Assembly (NCBI RefSeq): GCF_014054985.1
Contig: NZ_CP059569.1
Location: forward strand, 372,001-436,000
Direction of reading: 5' to 3'
Length of the DNA: 64,000 bases
Source: Kingella oralis
GTDB taxonomy: Bacteria; Pseudomonadota; Gammaproteobacteria; Burkholderiales; Neisseriaceae
Shown here: in pieces, positions 34,137-41,800 of the stretch
Layout of the letters: every line of letters begins with the position of its first letter
How positions within the stretch are numbered: the first letter of the stretch is position 1
Made by a program: the position numbers and the translations under genes
Notes under the pieces: model-generated
The model's input: the letters and a program-made list of their open reading frames with translations, nothing else
Told to the model about the DNA's origin: nothing
The model's database searches: none

Positions 34137-34949
34137 TTATTCTTTTATGCCGCAATCCCATAGGTAGAAGCCGTAAATCTCAAAGTCATATTCCCCTAGC
34201 TCCGCTAAATCCAGCGTTTCAACGGGGTAGATGTCTTTGTTGCTGTTGTCGCTGATGATGCGGTACACGCTGCGGCTGGTGCGCTGCAAGCGTTTGATGC
34301 GCAGCTCGTCCACTTGGCGGAACAGGTAGATGCCTTCACGGGTGTAGCCGTTTTGCATTTTCCACAGCACGGTGCCGCGGTCAATCAGCGTGGGGTGCAT
34401 GCTGTCGCCGCGCACGCGGGTGCAGAAGCAGTGCGAGGGTGGCACGCCTAGATAATCAAAGAACGAGGCGCGAAACCACATGGCTTCGGTGTCCACTGGC
34501 TCATTAACCTGATAGCCGTTGCCTGCGCTGCCAAACACGTTTACATGATAACGCACGGGCACAATGGCATCGGTATGCTGCGCCGCTGCCCAATCGGCGT
34601 ATTCTGCCACCATGGCGCGCATGAAAAATGGCACCCCCACGGCAGACGCGGCAGACGGCGAACGGCGCGGCTTGAGCTGGGTGGCATCGCTGGATTTTTC
34701 GCCCGTGAGCAGATGCAACAAGCCTTTTTCTTTAATTTCATCAATAAGATAGTCAGGTAAAAAATACACTTTCTTCATGCCCCCTTTGCCGCCTTGGGTG
34801 GGGGCTTCTTCATAATCCCAATTTTCTTTCTCAACACGATAGGCAATACCTGCTGGTGTAGTAGGCAGGCGTATTTCGCTGTTTTCTGTTGCCAGTGTCT
34901 TGGCTAATTCAACTAATTCTGCGGCACTTTTCCGGTATGTTTTTTCCAT
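34137..34949 (-). CDS. Mu-like repressor with S24 (LexA-type) domain
   Basis: Expected to keep the prophage silent by binding operators between itself and ner. The 270-residue protein has an N-terminal Mu-type winged-helix DNA-binding domain (about 25-75, LPTTPAGIAYRVEKENW ... GGKGGMKKVYFLPD) that resembles the transposase N terminus, then a C-terminal S24 peptidase domain with the catalytic serine in RGDSMHP (S183) and lysine in LRIKR (K219). An Ala-Gly pair at 142-143 could be the self-cleavage site. This predicts induction through RecA/SOS, unlike phage Mu itself. It is the only leftward protein gene in the prophage. Confidence 0.88.
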   Translation of the reverse strand: MEKTYRKSAAELVELAKTLATENSEIRLPTTPAGIAYRVEKENWDYEEAPTQGGKGGMKKVYFLPDYLIDEIKEKGLLHLLTGEKSSDATQLKPRRSPSAASAVGVPFFMRAMVAEYADWAAAQHTDAIVPVRYHVNVFGSAGNGYQVNEPVDTEAMWFRASFFDYLGVPPSHCFCTRVRGDSMHPTLIDRGTVLWKMQNGYTREGIYLFRQVDELRIKRLQRTSRSVYRIISDNSNKDIYPVETLDLAELGEYDFEIYGFYLWDCGIKE

Positions 34950-35108
34950 TTTGGTCTCGCTTTTATCTTTAAAGCTAAAACTGCGCAGCTTTAAAGAAAA
35001 CTTTTAAAAATCTTTTAAGTTTTGTTTTCTTTTAAATCAGTTGTTTAGCTGAAATAAGGCGAAAACAAGGGCTAAATAGCTTGAAAGTTTTTTCTTTAAA
35101 GCTATAAT
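34950..35108. promoter_or_regulatory. Early control region: repeated CTTTAAAG operators and early promoter
   Basis: The 341-base gap between the divergent repressor and ner genes is AT-rich. CTTTAAAG or a close form occurs at about 34967, 34989, 35002-35017 (degenerate), 35028 and 35094. The early rightward promoter is TTGAAA (35081-35086), 16 bases, TATAAT (35103-35108), and overlaps the last CTTTAAAGC. This fits repressor and Ner binding to the same operators. Confidence 0.7.
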
Positions 35109-35290
35109 GTTTACAACTTCAAAACGGAATGTTTAAAACATTATACCGATTGAACCCGCTCTTTAACAATTTGGAAAAAAAGCCGAGTAAATGGGGACGG
35201 TTTGTTCCCCAAGATTGGAGGTTACTGAACAGGCAGCCTGAAACCGTTTCGGGTTGCCGATTGAGTGATTTCTATGTGAAAGGAATGGAT

Positions 35291-35539
35291 ATGCACCCAG
35301 AGTTAATTCGCGCGGAAATTAGGATGCGCGGTAAGACCTTAACAGATTTGGCTAGGCTATATGACGTATCGCCCAAGGTGGTGAGTATGGCATTGAAGCA
35401 GCCCAGTTTAGCGGGAGAAAAAGCGATTGCAACGTTTTTGAATAAATCGCTGCATGAGCTGTTTCCCGAACGATGGACACAAGATGGTAGGCGGATACGC
35501 CCGCGCTATCGGTATTTATATGAAGAGGCGGCGGTATGA
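35291..35539 (+). CDS. ner: Ner-like transcriptional regulator
   Basis: An 82-residue DNA-binding protein of the Ner/Nlp family, in Mu a negative regulator of early transcription. The helix-turn-helix is TLTDLARLYDVSPKVVSMAL, followed by PSLAGEKAIATFLNKSLHELFPERW, which is the family signature. The start at 35291 has AAAGGA six bases upstream; an earlier in-frame ATG at 35285 directly abuts that site. The frame runs further upstream but not plausibly. Its stop overlaps the transposase start by four bases (ATGA). Confidence 0.88.
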   Translation: MHPELIRAEIRMRGKTLTDLARLYDVSPKVVSMALKQPSLAGEKAIATFLNKSLHELFPERWTQDGRRIRPRYRYLYEEAAV

Positions 35540-37806
35540 GAAAAACACATTTTGCTATTTCCGAGCTTTTGGAAATGGGTTTGGAAATACTTCCAAATAC
35601 TGTGCAGGGTTTGTATTACAAGGCAAAAAAAGAAAACTGGCTATTCCGTGAAACGCCTTGCCAAGGCGGCAAGGGCGGGGTGAAGCGTGAATATGCGCTG
35701 CCGCCTGCGGTGTTGGATGCGATTTGGCAGCGGCGTGCTGCGGCGGCGGTGGCGGAGGGGGCTTATGGGCAGCCTGAACCTTGCGTTGCGGGGGCGGCTT
35801 ATCAGGGCGAGGTGTTGGATGCGGGGCGTTTGAATGGTAGCACGGCGGCGCAGCGTGGGCGGGAGGGGGCGCGAATTGGGGTGTTGCGGTTGGTGGAGCG
35901 GATTATGGCGGAAAGTGGTTGCGGCAAGGAGGCGGCGATTACGACGCTGCTGACGATGGCGCAGATGCCGAATGATGATTATGCGCAGGCGCGGTTGATG
36001 CTGCGTTTGGCGAATGATGCGCGCGGGGGCGGCGGGGCGTTGCCGAGCAGTCGGACGATTATGCGTTGGTTTGCGGCGGAAAAGGCGGGGAGCTTGATGC
36101 CGAAAGTGCCGCAAGCGAATGCGGGGCAGCCTGAATGGTTTGGGCGGTTTTTGGCGGTGTGGCAAACGCCGCAGAAGTTGAGCGTGCAGGCGGCTTATGA
36201 GGTGTTTGCGCGGGGGGAATTGGGGCGTGAGCCTGCTGCTGCGCTGCCGAGTGTGCATCAGGTGCGGCGGTTGATTGAGAAGATGCCTGAGCTGGCGCGG
36301 CAGAAGGGGCGGATGGGGGCGCGGGCGTTGAAGAGCAAGCAGGGATTTGTGCGGCGGGGGTGGAAGCATTTGTTGCCTTTGCAGGTGGTGTGTGCGGATG
36401 GGCAGTGTTTTGATGCGGAGTGTGGGCATCCTGATAATCCGCATGCGCCGATTCGTCCTGAGATTACGCTGATTGTGGATGTGGGCACGCGGCGGGTGGT
36501 GGGCTTTGGGATGGATTTGGCGGAGAGTGGGCGGGCGGTGCGCAGTGCGATGGTGCAGATGATGACGACTTTTGGGGTGGCGGATGCGTTTTATGCGGAT
36601 AACGGCAAGGGTTATACCAATAAGCTGTTAAATGATGAGGCGACGGGCTTGCTGGGGCGGGTGGGGATGACGTTGCATTTGTCTGCGCCTTATAGCTCAC
36701 AGGCGCGGGGGGTGATTGAGCGGCTGCATAAGACGATTTTGGTAAAGGCGGCGAAGCGGATGCCGACTTATATTGGCAAGGATATGGATGGGGAGGCGAG
36801 CCGTGCGGTGCATAAGGCGACGCGCAAGGCGCAAAAGGCGCAGCTGGCTTTGGCGGGGCGGGATGTGCCGGCGGAATGGGCGGGGGTGCCTGCTTTGGCG
36901 AATATTGCGAGCACGAAGCCGCGTTTGCTGCCGACGTTTGCGGAATGCCGTGCGCTGATTGCGCAGGCGATTGATGAGTATAACAACACGCCGCATCGCA
37001 GCATGGAGATGGTGTTGGATGTGAGCGGGGCGGCGCGGCGCAAAACGCCAAATGAATGCTGGGCGGAGAAGTGGCTGTTGATGCCTGAGGGGGAACGCCC
37101 TATGCCTGTGGCGGCGGATGAGCAGATGTATTTATTCTTGCCGCAGGTGGTGCGCCGATTTAGCCGCTGCGAGGTGCGGTTGCGCAATAACATTTACTTT
37201 AATGCTGCTTTGGCGGATTGGGAGGGCAAGGAGGTGCGCGTGGCTTATAACGAGCATGATGCGCGGTTTGTATGGCTGTTTGATGAGGATGGGCGGTATA
37301 TCGGGCGGATGGAGTGGAACGCGAATCAGCGCGATTTTTTCCCGAAATCGGTGTTGTTGCAAGACAAGGAAAAACGGGTGGACGCGCAAATCAAGCGGTA
37401 CGAGGGCAAGATTGCGCTGTTGGATGGCACACGCGGTGCGCCGGTGTTGGAACACGCCAGCAGCGTGGATTTGGGGGGCTTGCGGCTGGATGGGGCGCAG
37501 CTAAAAGCGCAAGGGGAGGCGGCAATGGCGGCGATGGTGCGGGTATCGGATGGGGCGGCTGGCGATGGCAAGATGTTGAAGCTGGGGCGGCAGCCTGAAA
37601 AGGTGGCAGCAACAGCGGAGGCGGAGGATTGGCAAGTGCCGACGCTACCGAATGCGCAGTATGCGGCGTATAACCGACTGAAAGCCTTGCCGTATGAGGC
37701 TTTGAGCGCGGCGCAGCAAGGTTTTTTGGCATGGTGTGAAAGCCCGAAAGGGCAGTTGGTGATGCGCGAATGCGCGGAGCTGGAACAGATGCTGAAATTT
37801 GGTTGA
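35536..37806 (+). CDS. Mu-type DDE transposase A
   Basis: Catalyses strand transfer in integration and replicative transposition. The 756-residue protein begins with the Mu-type DNA-binding domain that resembles the repressor (PCQGGKGGVKREYALPPAVLD at about 41-61). The integrase core has D288 (VCADGQ), D355 (YADNGKGY) and E395 (GVIERLHKT); the first spacing of 67 equals that of MuA. A basic C-terminal part follows the NNTPHRSMEM region. It overlaps ner by four bases. DUS copies at about 37590 encode RQPEK. Confidence 0.95.
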   Translation: MRKTHFAISELLEMGLEILPNTVQGLYYKAKKENWLFRETPCQGGKGGVKREYALPPAVLDAIWQRRAAAAVAEGAYGQPEPCVAGAAYQGEVLDAGRLNGSTAAQRGREGARIGVLRLVERIMAESGCGKEAAITTLLTMAQMPNDDYAQARLMLRLANDARGGGGALPSSRTIMRWFAAEKAGSLMPKVPQANAGQPEWFGRFLAVWQTPQKLSVQAAYEVFARGELGREPAAALPSVHQVRRLIEKMPELARQKGRMGARALKSKQGFVRRGWKHLLPLQVVCADGQCFDAECGHPDNPHAPIRPEITLIVDVGTRRVVGFGMDLAESGRAVRSAMVQMMTTFGVADAFYADNGKGYTNKLLNDEATGLLGRVGMTLHLSAPYSSQARGVIERLHKTILVKAAKRMPTYIGKDMDGEASRAVHKATRKAQKAQLALAGRDVPAEWAGVPALANIASTKPRLLPTFAECRALIAQAIDEYNNTPHRSMEMVLDVSGAARRKTPNECWAEKWLLMPEGERPMPVAADEQMYLFLPQVVRRFSRCEVRLRNNIYFNAALADWEGKEVRVAYNEHDARFVWLFDEDGRYIGRMEWNANQRDFFPKSVLLQDKEKRVDAQIKRYEGKIALLDGTRGAPVLEHASSVDLGGLRLDGAQLKAQGEAAMAAMVRVSDGAAGDGKMLKLGRQPEKVAATAEAEDWQVPTLPNAQYAAYNRLKALPYEALSAAQQGFLAWCESPKGQLVMRECAELEQMLKFG

Positions 37807-37840
37807 GGTTTTTGATGAAACAAACAGGAGTGTAAACGCT

Positions 37841-38569
37841 ATGAAAATAGCCAATATCAATAATTTATCTTTGGTGGCCGTGGCGATGGCGCGGCTGGTG
37901 AATCGGCAGGATGGTTTACCCGGCTTGGGCGTGTTGTATGGTCCGAGCGGCTTTGGCAAAACCACGGCAACGGTGGCGATTGCCAACAAAACGCAAGCCT
38001 ATTATGTGCAGCTGCGCAGCGCGTGGAGCAAAAAAACGCTGCTGGAAAAGCTGTGTTTTGAAATGGGGCTGGCTGCGCCGAAAACGGCGGCGGCGTGTTT
38101 GGATGCGATATGCGAGCAGCTGGCGGCGACGCAACGCCCGCTGATTTTGGACGAGGCGGATTATCTGGTGGGCAAAAATGGCATGGTGGAGCTGGTGCGT
38201 GATGTGTATGAGGGCAGCCAATCGCCGATATTGCTGGTGGGCGAAGAGCAGATGCCCAATAAGCTGAAACGCTTTGAGCGGTTTCATGGGCGGGTGTTGA
38301 GCTGGATTCCTGCGCAACCAGTGAGCTTGGAGGATGCACGGCTGCTGGCGGAGGCTTATGCGCCCAATGTGCAGCTGGGCGATGATGTGCTGCGGCATTT
38401 GGTGGAGCTGGCGCACGGCAGCGTGCGGCGGGTTACGGTGAATTTGGTGAACCTTGCCGAGGCGGCGGCGATGAATAACCTTGATGCGGTGGAGCTGGGC
38501 AGCCTGAAAAGCCTAGGCGGCTTTGAGTTTTACAAGGGCGAAAGCCCGAAACGGAGCGTGAAAGCATGA
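37841..38569 (+). CDS. Mu-type transposition ATPase B
   Basis: An AAA+ ATPase that chooses target DNA and activates transposase A. The 242-residue protein has Walker A GPSGFGKTT (34-42) and Walker B LILDEAD (about 101-107), followed by VGEEQMPNKLKRFERFHGRVLSWIP (sensor region) and a small C-terminal helical domain. AGGAG ten bases before the ATG supports this start. The stop overlaps the next gene by four bases. Confidence 0.9.
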   Translation: MKIANINNLSLVAVAMARLVNRQDGLPGLGVLYGPSGFGKTTATVAIANKTQAYYVQLRSAWSKKTLLEKLCFEMGLAAPKTAAACLDAICEQLAATQRPLILDEADYLVGKNGMVELVRDVYEGSQSPILLVGEEQMPNKLKRFERFHGRVLSWIPAQPVSLEDARLLAEAYAPNVQLGDDVLRHLVELAHGSVRRVTVNLVNLAEAAAMNNLDAVELGSLKSLGGFEFYKGESPKRSVKA

Positions 38570-38925
38570 ATACTGAACCGATTGAATGCACCATTTGGCG
38601 CACGATGAAGATACTGGGCGCGTTTAGCAAGGCGGAGTTGCACGCTTATGTGGCGATGACGCATAAGGTGGGGCGGGTGAAGATTGGCAGCTATGTGAAC
38701 ACTTTATTGCGGCATAGCTTGCTGTGCAAGGCGGGCGATGGGCGGTTTTGCTTGGCGGTGAATGCGCCTGCGGCTGCGCCGATTTATCGGCAGCTGGGCA
38801 GAGTAAAACGCACGGCGGCTAAAACAACCAAACCCACCAAACCCAAACAGGCAAAAATTGCCCCGCCTGAAAAAGGAAAAAGCGCGGATTTTATGATTAG
38901 CGGATGGCATACACAGGGAGTTTAA
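38566..38925 (+). CDS. Early prophage protein, unknown function
   Basis: A 119-residue protein with a folded N-terminal part resembling a winged helix (IWRTMKILGAFSKAELHAYVAMT ... VNTLLRHSLLCKAGDGRFCLA) and a Lys/Pro/Thr-rich tail at about 80-105. It is translationally coupled to B by an ATGA overlap. The layout suggests a small DNA-binding protein of the early operon, but the family is not recognised. Confidence 0.65.
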   Translation: MNTEPIECTIWRTMKILGAFSKAELHAYVAMTHKVGRVKIGSYVNTLLRHSLLCKAGDGRFCLAVNAPAAAPIYRQLGRVKRTAAKTTKPTKPKQAKIAPPEKGKSADFMISGWHTQGV

Positions 38926-38928
38926 AAG

Positions 38929-39252
38929 GTGTTTAAAGATTATATGAATGAGGGCTGGTTTGCCCTGCTTAAAGCGCGGATTGCGGCGGCGAGCTTGCGG
39001 CAAGTGGCGGCGGAGCTGGGGTATAGCGGCACAACGTTAAGCCTGATTGTGCATGGCAAGTATGCGGGCAAAACCGACCGCGTGGCGGCTGCGGTGGCGG
39101 CGCGGTATGAAACGGTGGCGTGCCCGTATCAAGGTAAAACCATACCGCTGCATGAATGCCGCAGCACGGCGCAGGGCAAAGCACCCACGCACAATCCGAT
39201 GAAAATGCAGCAATGGCTGGCGTGTCAAAAATGCGCCAAACGCTGCGGGTGA
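38929..39252 (+). CDS. Helix-turn-helix protein with a C-terminal cysteine cluster
   Basis: A 107-residue protein starting at GTG (GGAG eight bases upstream); an ATG lies five codons later. The helix-turn-helix is ASLRQVAAELGYSGTTLSLIVHGKY, a Cro/XRE-like form, followed by a part with C-P-Y ... H-E-C and the closing C-Q-K-C-A-K-R-C that may bind zinc. Such proteins are frequent in the early operon of Mu-like prophages of this family; the target is unknown. Confidence 0.7.
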   Translation: MFKDYMNEGWFALLKARIAAASLRQVAAELGYSGTTLSLIVHGKYAGKTDRVAAAVAARYETVACPYQGKTIPLHECRSTAQGKAPTHNPMKMQQWLACQKCAKRCG

Positions 39253-39307
39253 TATTTTTTTTGCCTATTGTTTTTAGTAACTATTTGATTTAAAAGGAAA
39301 TACAAAA

Positions 39308-39580
39308 ATGAACAACGATTATTTGCTGCGCGGATTTTGGCGCGATATGGCGATGCTGGCGGCGGGAATGACCGCAGGCGCGATGATGACGGCGGCGGTT
39401 TCGCACGCCAAACCGCCCGTGTCCCAGCCCGCCGTGATGGTGGAAAAGAACTGCGATGCGCTGTGGAACACGCCGTATGCGGATTTAAACGCGGCGGAGC
39501 AGGAGGCGCGCTATCAATGCGATGAGGCGGAAGCGTTGGTGGATAGATGGGCGGCAGCGAGTGAGGAGGGCGAGCCATGA
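39308..39580 (+). CDS. Small membrane-anchored prophage protein
   Basis: A 90-residue protein with one N-terminal hydrophobic segment (MAMLAAGMTAGAMMTAAVSHA), which could be a signal or an anchor, then a short soluble part with two cysteines (EKNCDALWNTPYADLNAAEQEARYQCDEAEALVDRW). AAAAGGAAATACAAAA precedes the ATG. The stop overlaps the next start. Unknown function. Confidence 0.65.
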   Translation: MNNDYLLRGFWRDMAMLAAGMTAGAMMTAAVSHAKPPVSQPAVMVEKNCDALWNTPYADLNAAEQEARYQCDEAEALVDRWAAASEEGEP

Positions 39581-39771
39581 CCCGCTACACCGTTTACCTG
39601 CCCAGCTACACGCACGATGCCTTGCCGATTGGCACGATTGAGCACCGCCCCGCCAGTAACCAAGCTGTGTTGCGGCTGGATGGTAGCAAAGAAAAAACGT
39701 TTTACAGCGTGGCGGCAGCGATGCACAGCGTAAAACAGCAGTATCCCAACGCGTTTTTGGAGGCAGCATGA
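39577..39771 (+). CDS. Small prophage protein
   Basis: 64 residues (MTRYTVYLPSYTHD ... YPNAFLEAA), overlapping its neighbours on both sides by four bases, so translationally coupled. The pattern TRYTVYLPS with a later KTFYSVAAAMHSVKQQYPNA resembles the following gene (NRYTVQIHV ... ADAIYQALHHL), suggesting a pair of related small beta-alpha proteins. Function unknown. Confidence 0.6.
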   Translation: MTRYTVYLPSYTHDALPIGTIEHRPASNQAVLRLDGSKEKTFYSVAAAMHSVKQQYPNAFLEAA

Positions 39772-40010
39772 GCGAAGTGATTAACCGCTACACCGTGCAA
39801 ATCCATGTGCATTATGACCGCCAAAGCAAACGCTACGGCTGCGCGGTGAGCAATCAGGCGGGCGAGTCGCTGTGCCCCGAGGCGCAAACCGCGTATGCCT
39901 CGCCTGCGGATGCGATTTATCAAGCCTTGCATCATTTGGCGTTGGAAAACAACTTTTCAGGCTGCCTGAAAGCAGCGGAGTGTAAATATGAACCTAAAAA
40001 TGAGTTTTAA
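39768..40010 (+). CDS. Small prophage protein
   Basis: 80 residues (MSEVINRYTVQIHVHYDRQ). It overlaps the gene before by four bases and the one after by 23 bases. A palindromic double DUS (TTTCAGGCTGCCTGAAA near 39957) is inside and encodes SGCLKAA. Function unknown. Confidence 0.6.
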   Translation: MSEVINRYTVQIHVHYDRQSKRYGCAVSNQAGESLCPEAQTAYASPADAIYQALHHLALENNFSGCLKAAECKYEPKNEF

Positions 40011-40251
40011 AAGCACATGGCGATTGGCACGCACAGAGGAGCGCGCCAAGATAGTTTTATATGCGCTGCAGATAATGCTTAACGGCGGGCTTGTTATCGG
40101 GATGAAGATTGACAGCCAACGCGATGTCGCCTTGTTGCTCGCCTGCCTGCTGGCCATGTTTGCCGCCGCCAACGGCTTGCAAGTGATACGCCGCGATATC
40201 GTTATCCGCCTACTCACCGTTGCCTTGCGGCGCAAAGGGGCGCAGCCATGA
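39988..40251 (+). CDS. Small membrane protein of the early region
   Basis: 87 residues with two hydrophobic segments (IVLYALQIMLNGGLVIGMKI and VALLLACLLAMFAAANGLQVI) and basic ends, so a likely two-span inner-membrane protein. It starts inside the previous gene and its stop overlaps the next start (ATGA). Function unknown. Confidence 0.6.
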   Translation: MNLKMSFKSTWRLARTEERAKIVLYALQIMLNGGLVIGMKIDSQRDVALLLACLLAMFAAANGLQVIRRDIVIRLLTVALRRKGAQP

Positions 40252-40781
40252 GCGCCGAAGAGCTGGAAACCGAACTGCGCTACGCCCGCAGCGCCATCTG
40301 GACGGTGGCGCAGATGGGCGGCGAGTCTGCCAAGCTGTTGATGCAATACATCGGCTGGTTTGCCCCGCCCAATGGCAAATTGAGCTTTGAGCAGATTGCC
40401 GCGCATCTCGCCGCCGTGCAAGCCATGTTTAACGACAGCACGGCAGCCGAGTGGAAAGCCGCCTTGCGGCAAATGTTGGCGGATAAGGTTTCAGGCAGCC
40501 TGAAAATGCCGCTGACCAACCATTTGCCTTTGGAAGATTATTTAACCGCTGCTCGGGCGCAGCAAGCCCATCGGCAGCCTGAAAACGCATTTGAAGCCGA
40601 TGCGCCCAGCCCATCGCCCGCGCCCCATGCCGTAAACAGCAGCTATCCCGATGGCACGCAGTTAATCCCAAAGCCCACTCCGCCGCCTGCGGGCAAAGCG
40701 CCCAGCGCGGAACAAAAGGCACGCGCACATGAGCTATGCCTAGCGATGAAACAAGCCTGCCGCGCACGCGGGGCAGCCTGA
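40248..40781 (+). CDS. Early prophage protein with Pro/Ala-rich tail
   Basis: 177 residues: an N-terminal helical part (MSAEELETELRYARSAIWTVAQMGGESAKLLMQY ... FEQIAAHLAAVQAMFND) and a C-terminal low-complexity Pro/Ser/Ala stretch. Three DUS copies lie in or at the end of the gene and encode GSLK, RQPEN and the terminal GAA. It resembles hypothetical proteins at this place in other neisserial Mu-like prophages by position only. Confidence 0.6.
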   Translation: MSAEELETELRYARSAIWTVAQMGGESAKLLMQYIGWFAPPNGKLSFEQIAAHLAAVQAMFNDSTAAEWKAALRQMLADKVSGSLKMPLTNHLPLEDYLTAARAQQAHRQPENAFEADAPSPSPAPHAVNSSYPDGTQLIPKPTPPPAGKAPSAEQKARAHELCLAMKQACRARGAA

Positions 40782-40832
40782 AACGCAAGCAACCTATTCA
40801 ACTTAATTTAACCCACCTTTAAGGAGACCATC

Positions 40833-41369
40833 ATGGCAAAACCTGCCAAAACCCGCATTAAAACCACCGCGCAAATTGCCGCGCAAAGCAAAGACGACGT
40901 GATTGCCTTTATCCGCGAAATGGGCGATGTGAGCCGCGAAGTGAAACGGCTAGAAGCCACCATGAACGACGGCATTGCCGCCTTGCAACAGCAATACGCC
41001 GACCAATCCGCCCCGCATAATCAACGCTTGGACGAGCTGCAAAACGCCGTGCAGCTTTGGTGCGAAGCCAACCGCGATGCGCTCACCGACAATGGGCGCG
41101 TGAAGTTTGCCGATTTGGTAACCGGCATTGTGAAATGGCGCAACAACCCGCCCAGCGTGCGCATAACAGGCGTGGATGCCGTGATTGCGCTACTGAATGC
41201 CGACCCCGAGCTGGTGCGGTTTATCCGCACCAAAGAAGAGATTAACAAAGATGCCGTGCTCAACGAGCGCGTGCTGTTTGACCAAGGGCAAGTGCCCGGC
41301 TTAAAGATTGTGGAAGGCAAAGAATTTTTTGTGATTGAGCCGCATGACCAAGAGTTGAGCGGGGTGTGA
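40833..41369 (+). CDS. gam: Gam-like host-nuclease inhibitor
   Basis: A 178-residue Mu Gam homologue that binds DNA ends and shields them from exonucleases, related to eukaryotic Ku. Signatures: a helical N-terminal part with VIAFIREMGDVSREVKRLEATMND, the central LVTGIVKWRNNPPSVRITG, and the conserved C-terminal FIRTKEEINKDAVLNER ... VPGLKIVEGKEFFVIEP. TAAGGAGACCATC gives a strong ribosome-binding site. Confidence 0.9.
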   Translation: MAKPAKTRIKTTAQIAAQSKDDVIAFIREMGDVSREVKRLEATMNDGIAALQQQYADQSAPHNQRLDELQNAVQLWCEANRDALTDNGRVKFADLVTGIVKWRNNPPSVRITGVDAVIALLNADPELVRFIRTKEEINKDAVLNERVLFDQGQVPGLKIVEGKEFFVIEPHDQELSGV

Positions 41370-41371
41370 GC

Positions 41372-41458
41372 ATGGAAAACGAAATTAAAGTGCATGCCAA
41401 CCAAAGCGCAGGGGGCGATATAAACGTGGATGGCATCAGCCTGCTGTGGATATGCTGA
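41372..41458 (+). CDS. Possible 28-residue peptide
   Basis: A short frame directly after gam (MENEIKVHANQSAGGDINVD...) that overlaps the next gene's GTG start by 13 bases. It may be a real leader-type peptide, or the front of the following gene separated by a frameshift. Too short to judge. Confidence 0.35.
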   Translation: MENEIKVHANQSAGGDINVDGISLLWIC

Positions 41459-41688
41459 ATGTGTGCAATCTCGCCATCGCAGGCTTGCCTGCCCTTGTGG
41501 ATGCCATTCAGCAAGGCGCACCGCGCAGGAGCTTGCCGCGGATGTGCAACGGCGTGCGGTGGTTTTTGGCAGCGGCGCAAGCAGCCGCCCAAGATAAGCC
41601 TGAATTGCTGGCTGGGGTGAAGCAAACGGCGCAGCAGTTTGAGCTTGCGGCGGCGTTTGCGGAAAGTGAAATCAGTACCAAGCATTAA
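41446..41688 (+). CDS. Small helical prophage protein
   Basis: 80 residues, mostly helical (LAIAGLPALVDAIQQGAPRRSLPRMCNGVRWFLAAAQAAAQDKPELL). It may start at GTG 41446 or at ATG 41452; neither has a good ribosome-binding site, so it could depend on coupling to the short frame before it. Function unknown. An intrinsic terminator follows and closes the early operon. Confidence 0.5.
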   Translation: MDMLNVCNLAIAGLPALVDAIQQGAPRRSLPRMCNGVRWFLAAAQAAAQDKPELLAGVKQTAQQFELAAAFAESEISTKH

Positions 41689-41699
41689 ATCCCAAATCC

Positions 41700-41730
41700 A
41701 AGCGGGCTATCAAATTTGATAGCCCGCTTT
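41700..41730 (+). terminator. Terminator before the moron-like gene
   Basis: AAGCGGGCTATCAAA and TTTGATAGCCCGCTT form an uninterrupted palindrome of 15 bp arms, followed by a short T run. Confidence 0.8.
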
Positions 41731-41780
41731 AGTTTGTGATTTATTCTCTATAATGAATACTGTATGATATTTTACAGTAC
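41725..41780 (+). promoter_or_regulatory. Promoter and palindromic operator of the moron-like gene
   Basis: TATAAT at 41749-41754 follows the terminator directly. Four bases downstream is a perfect inverted repeat, TACTGTA at 41758-41764 and TACAGTA at 41773-41779 with an 8-base spacer, placed where a repressor would block transcription. The -35 is weak. Confidence 0.6.
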
Positions 41781-41800
41781 TTTTTTAGAGGTGTTTTTAT

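Noticed and set aside
35641..36444. Long minus-strand frame opposite transposase A
   Set aside because: Arg/Pro/His-rich shadow of the transposase gene, without any family pattern.
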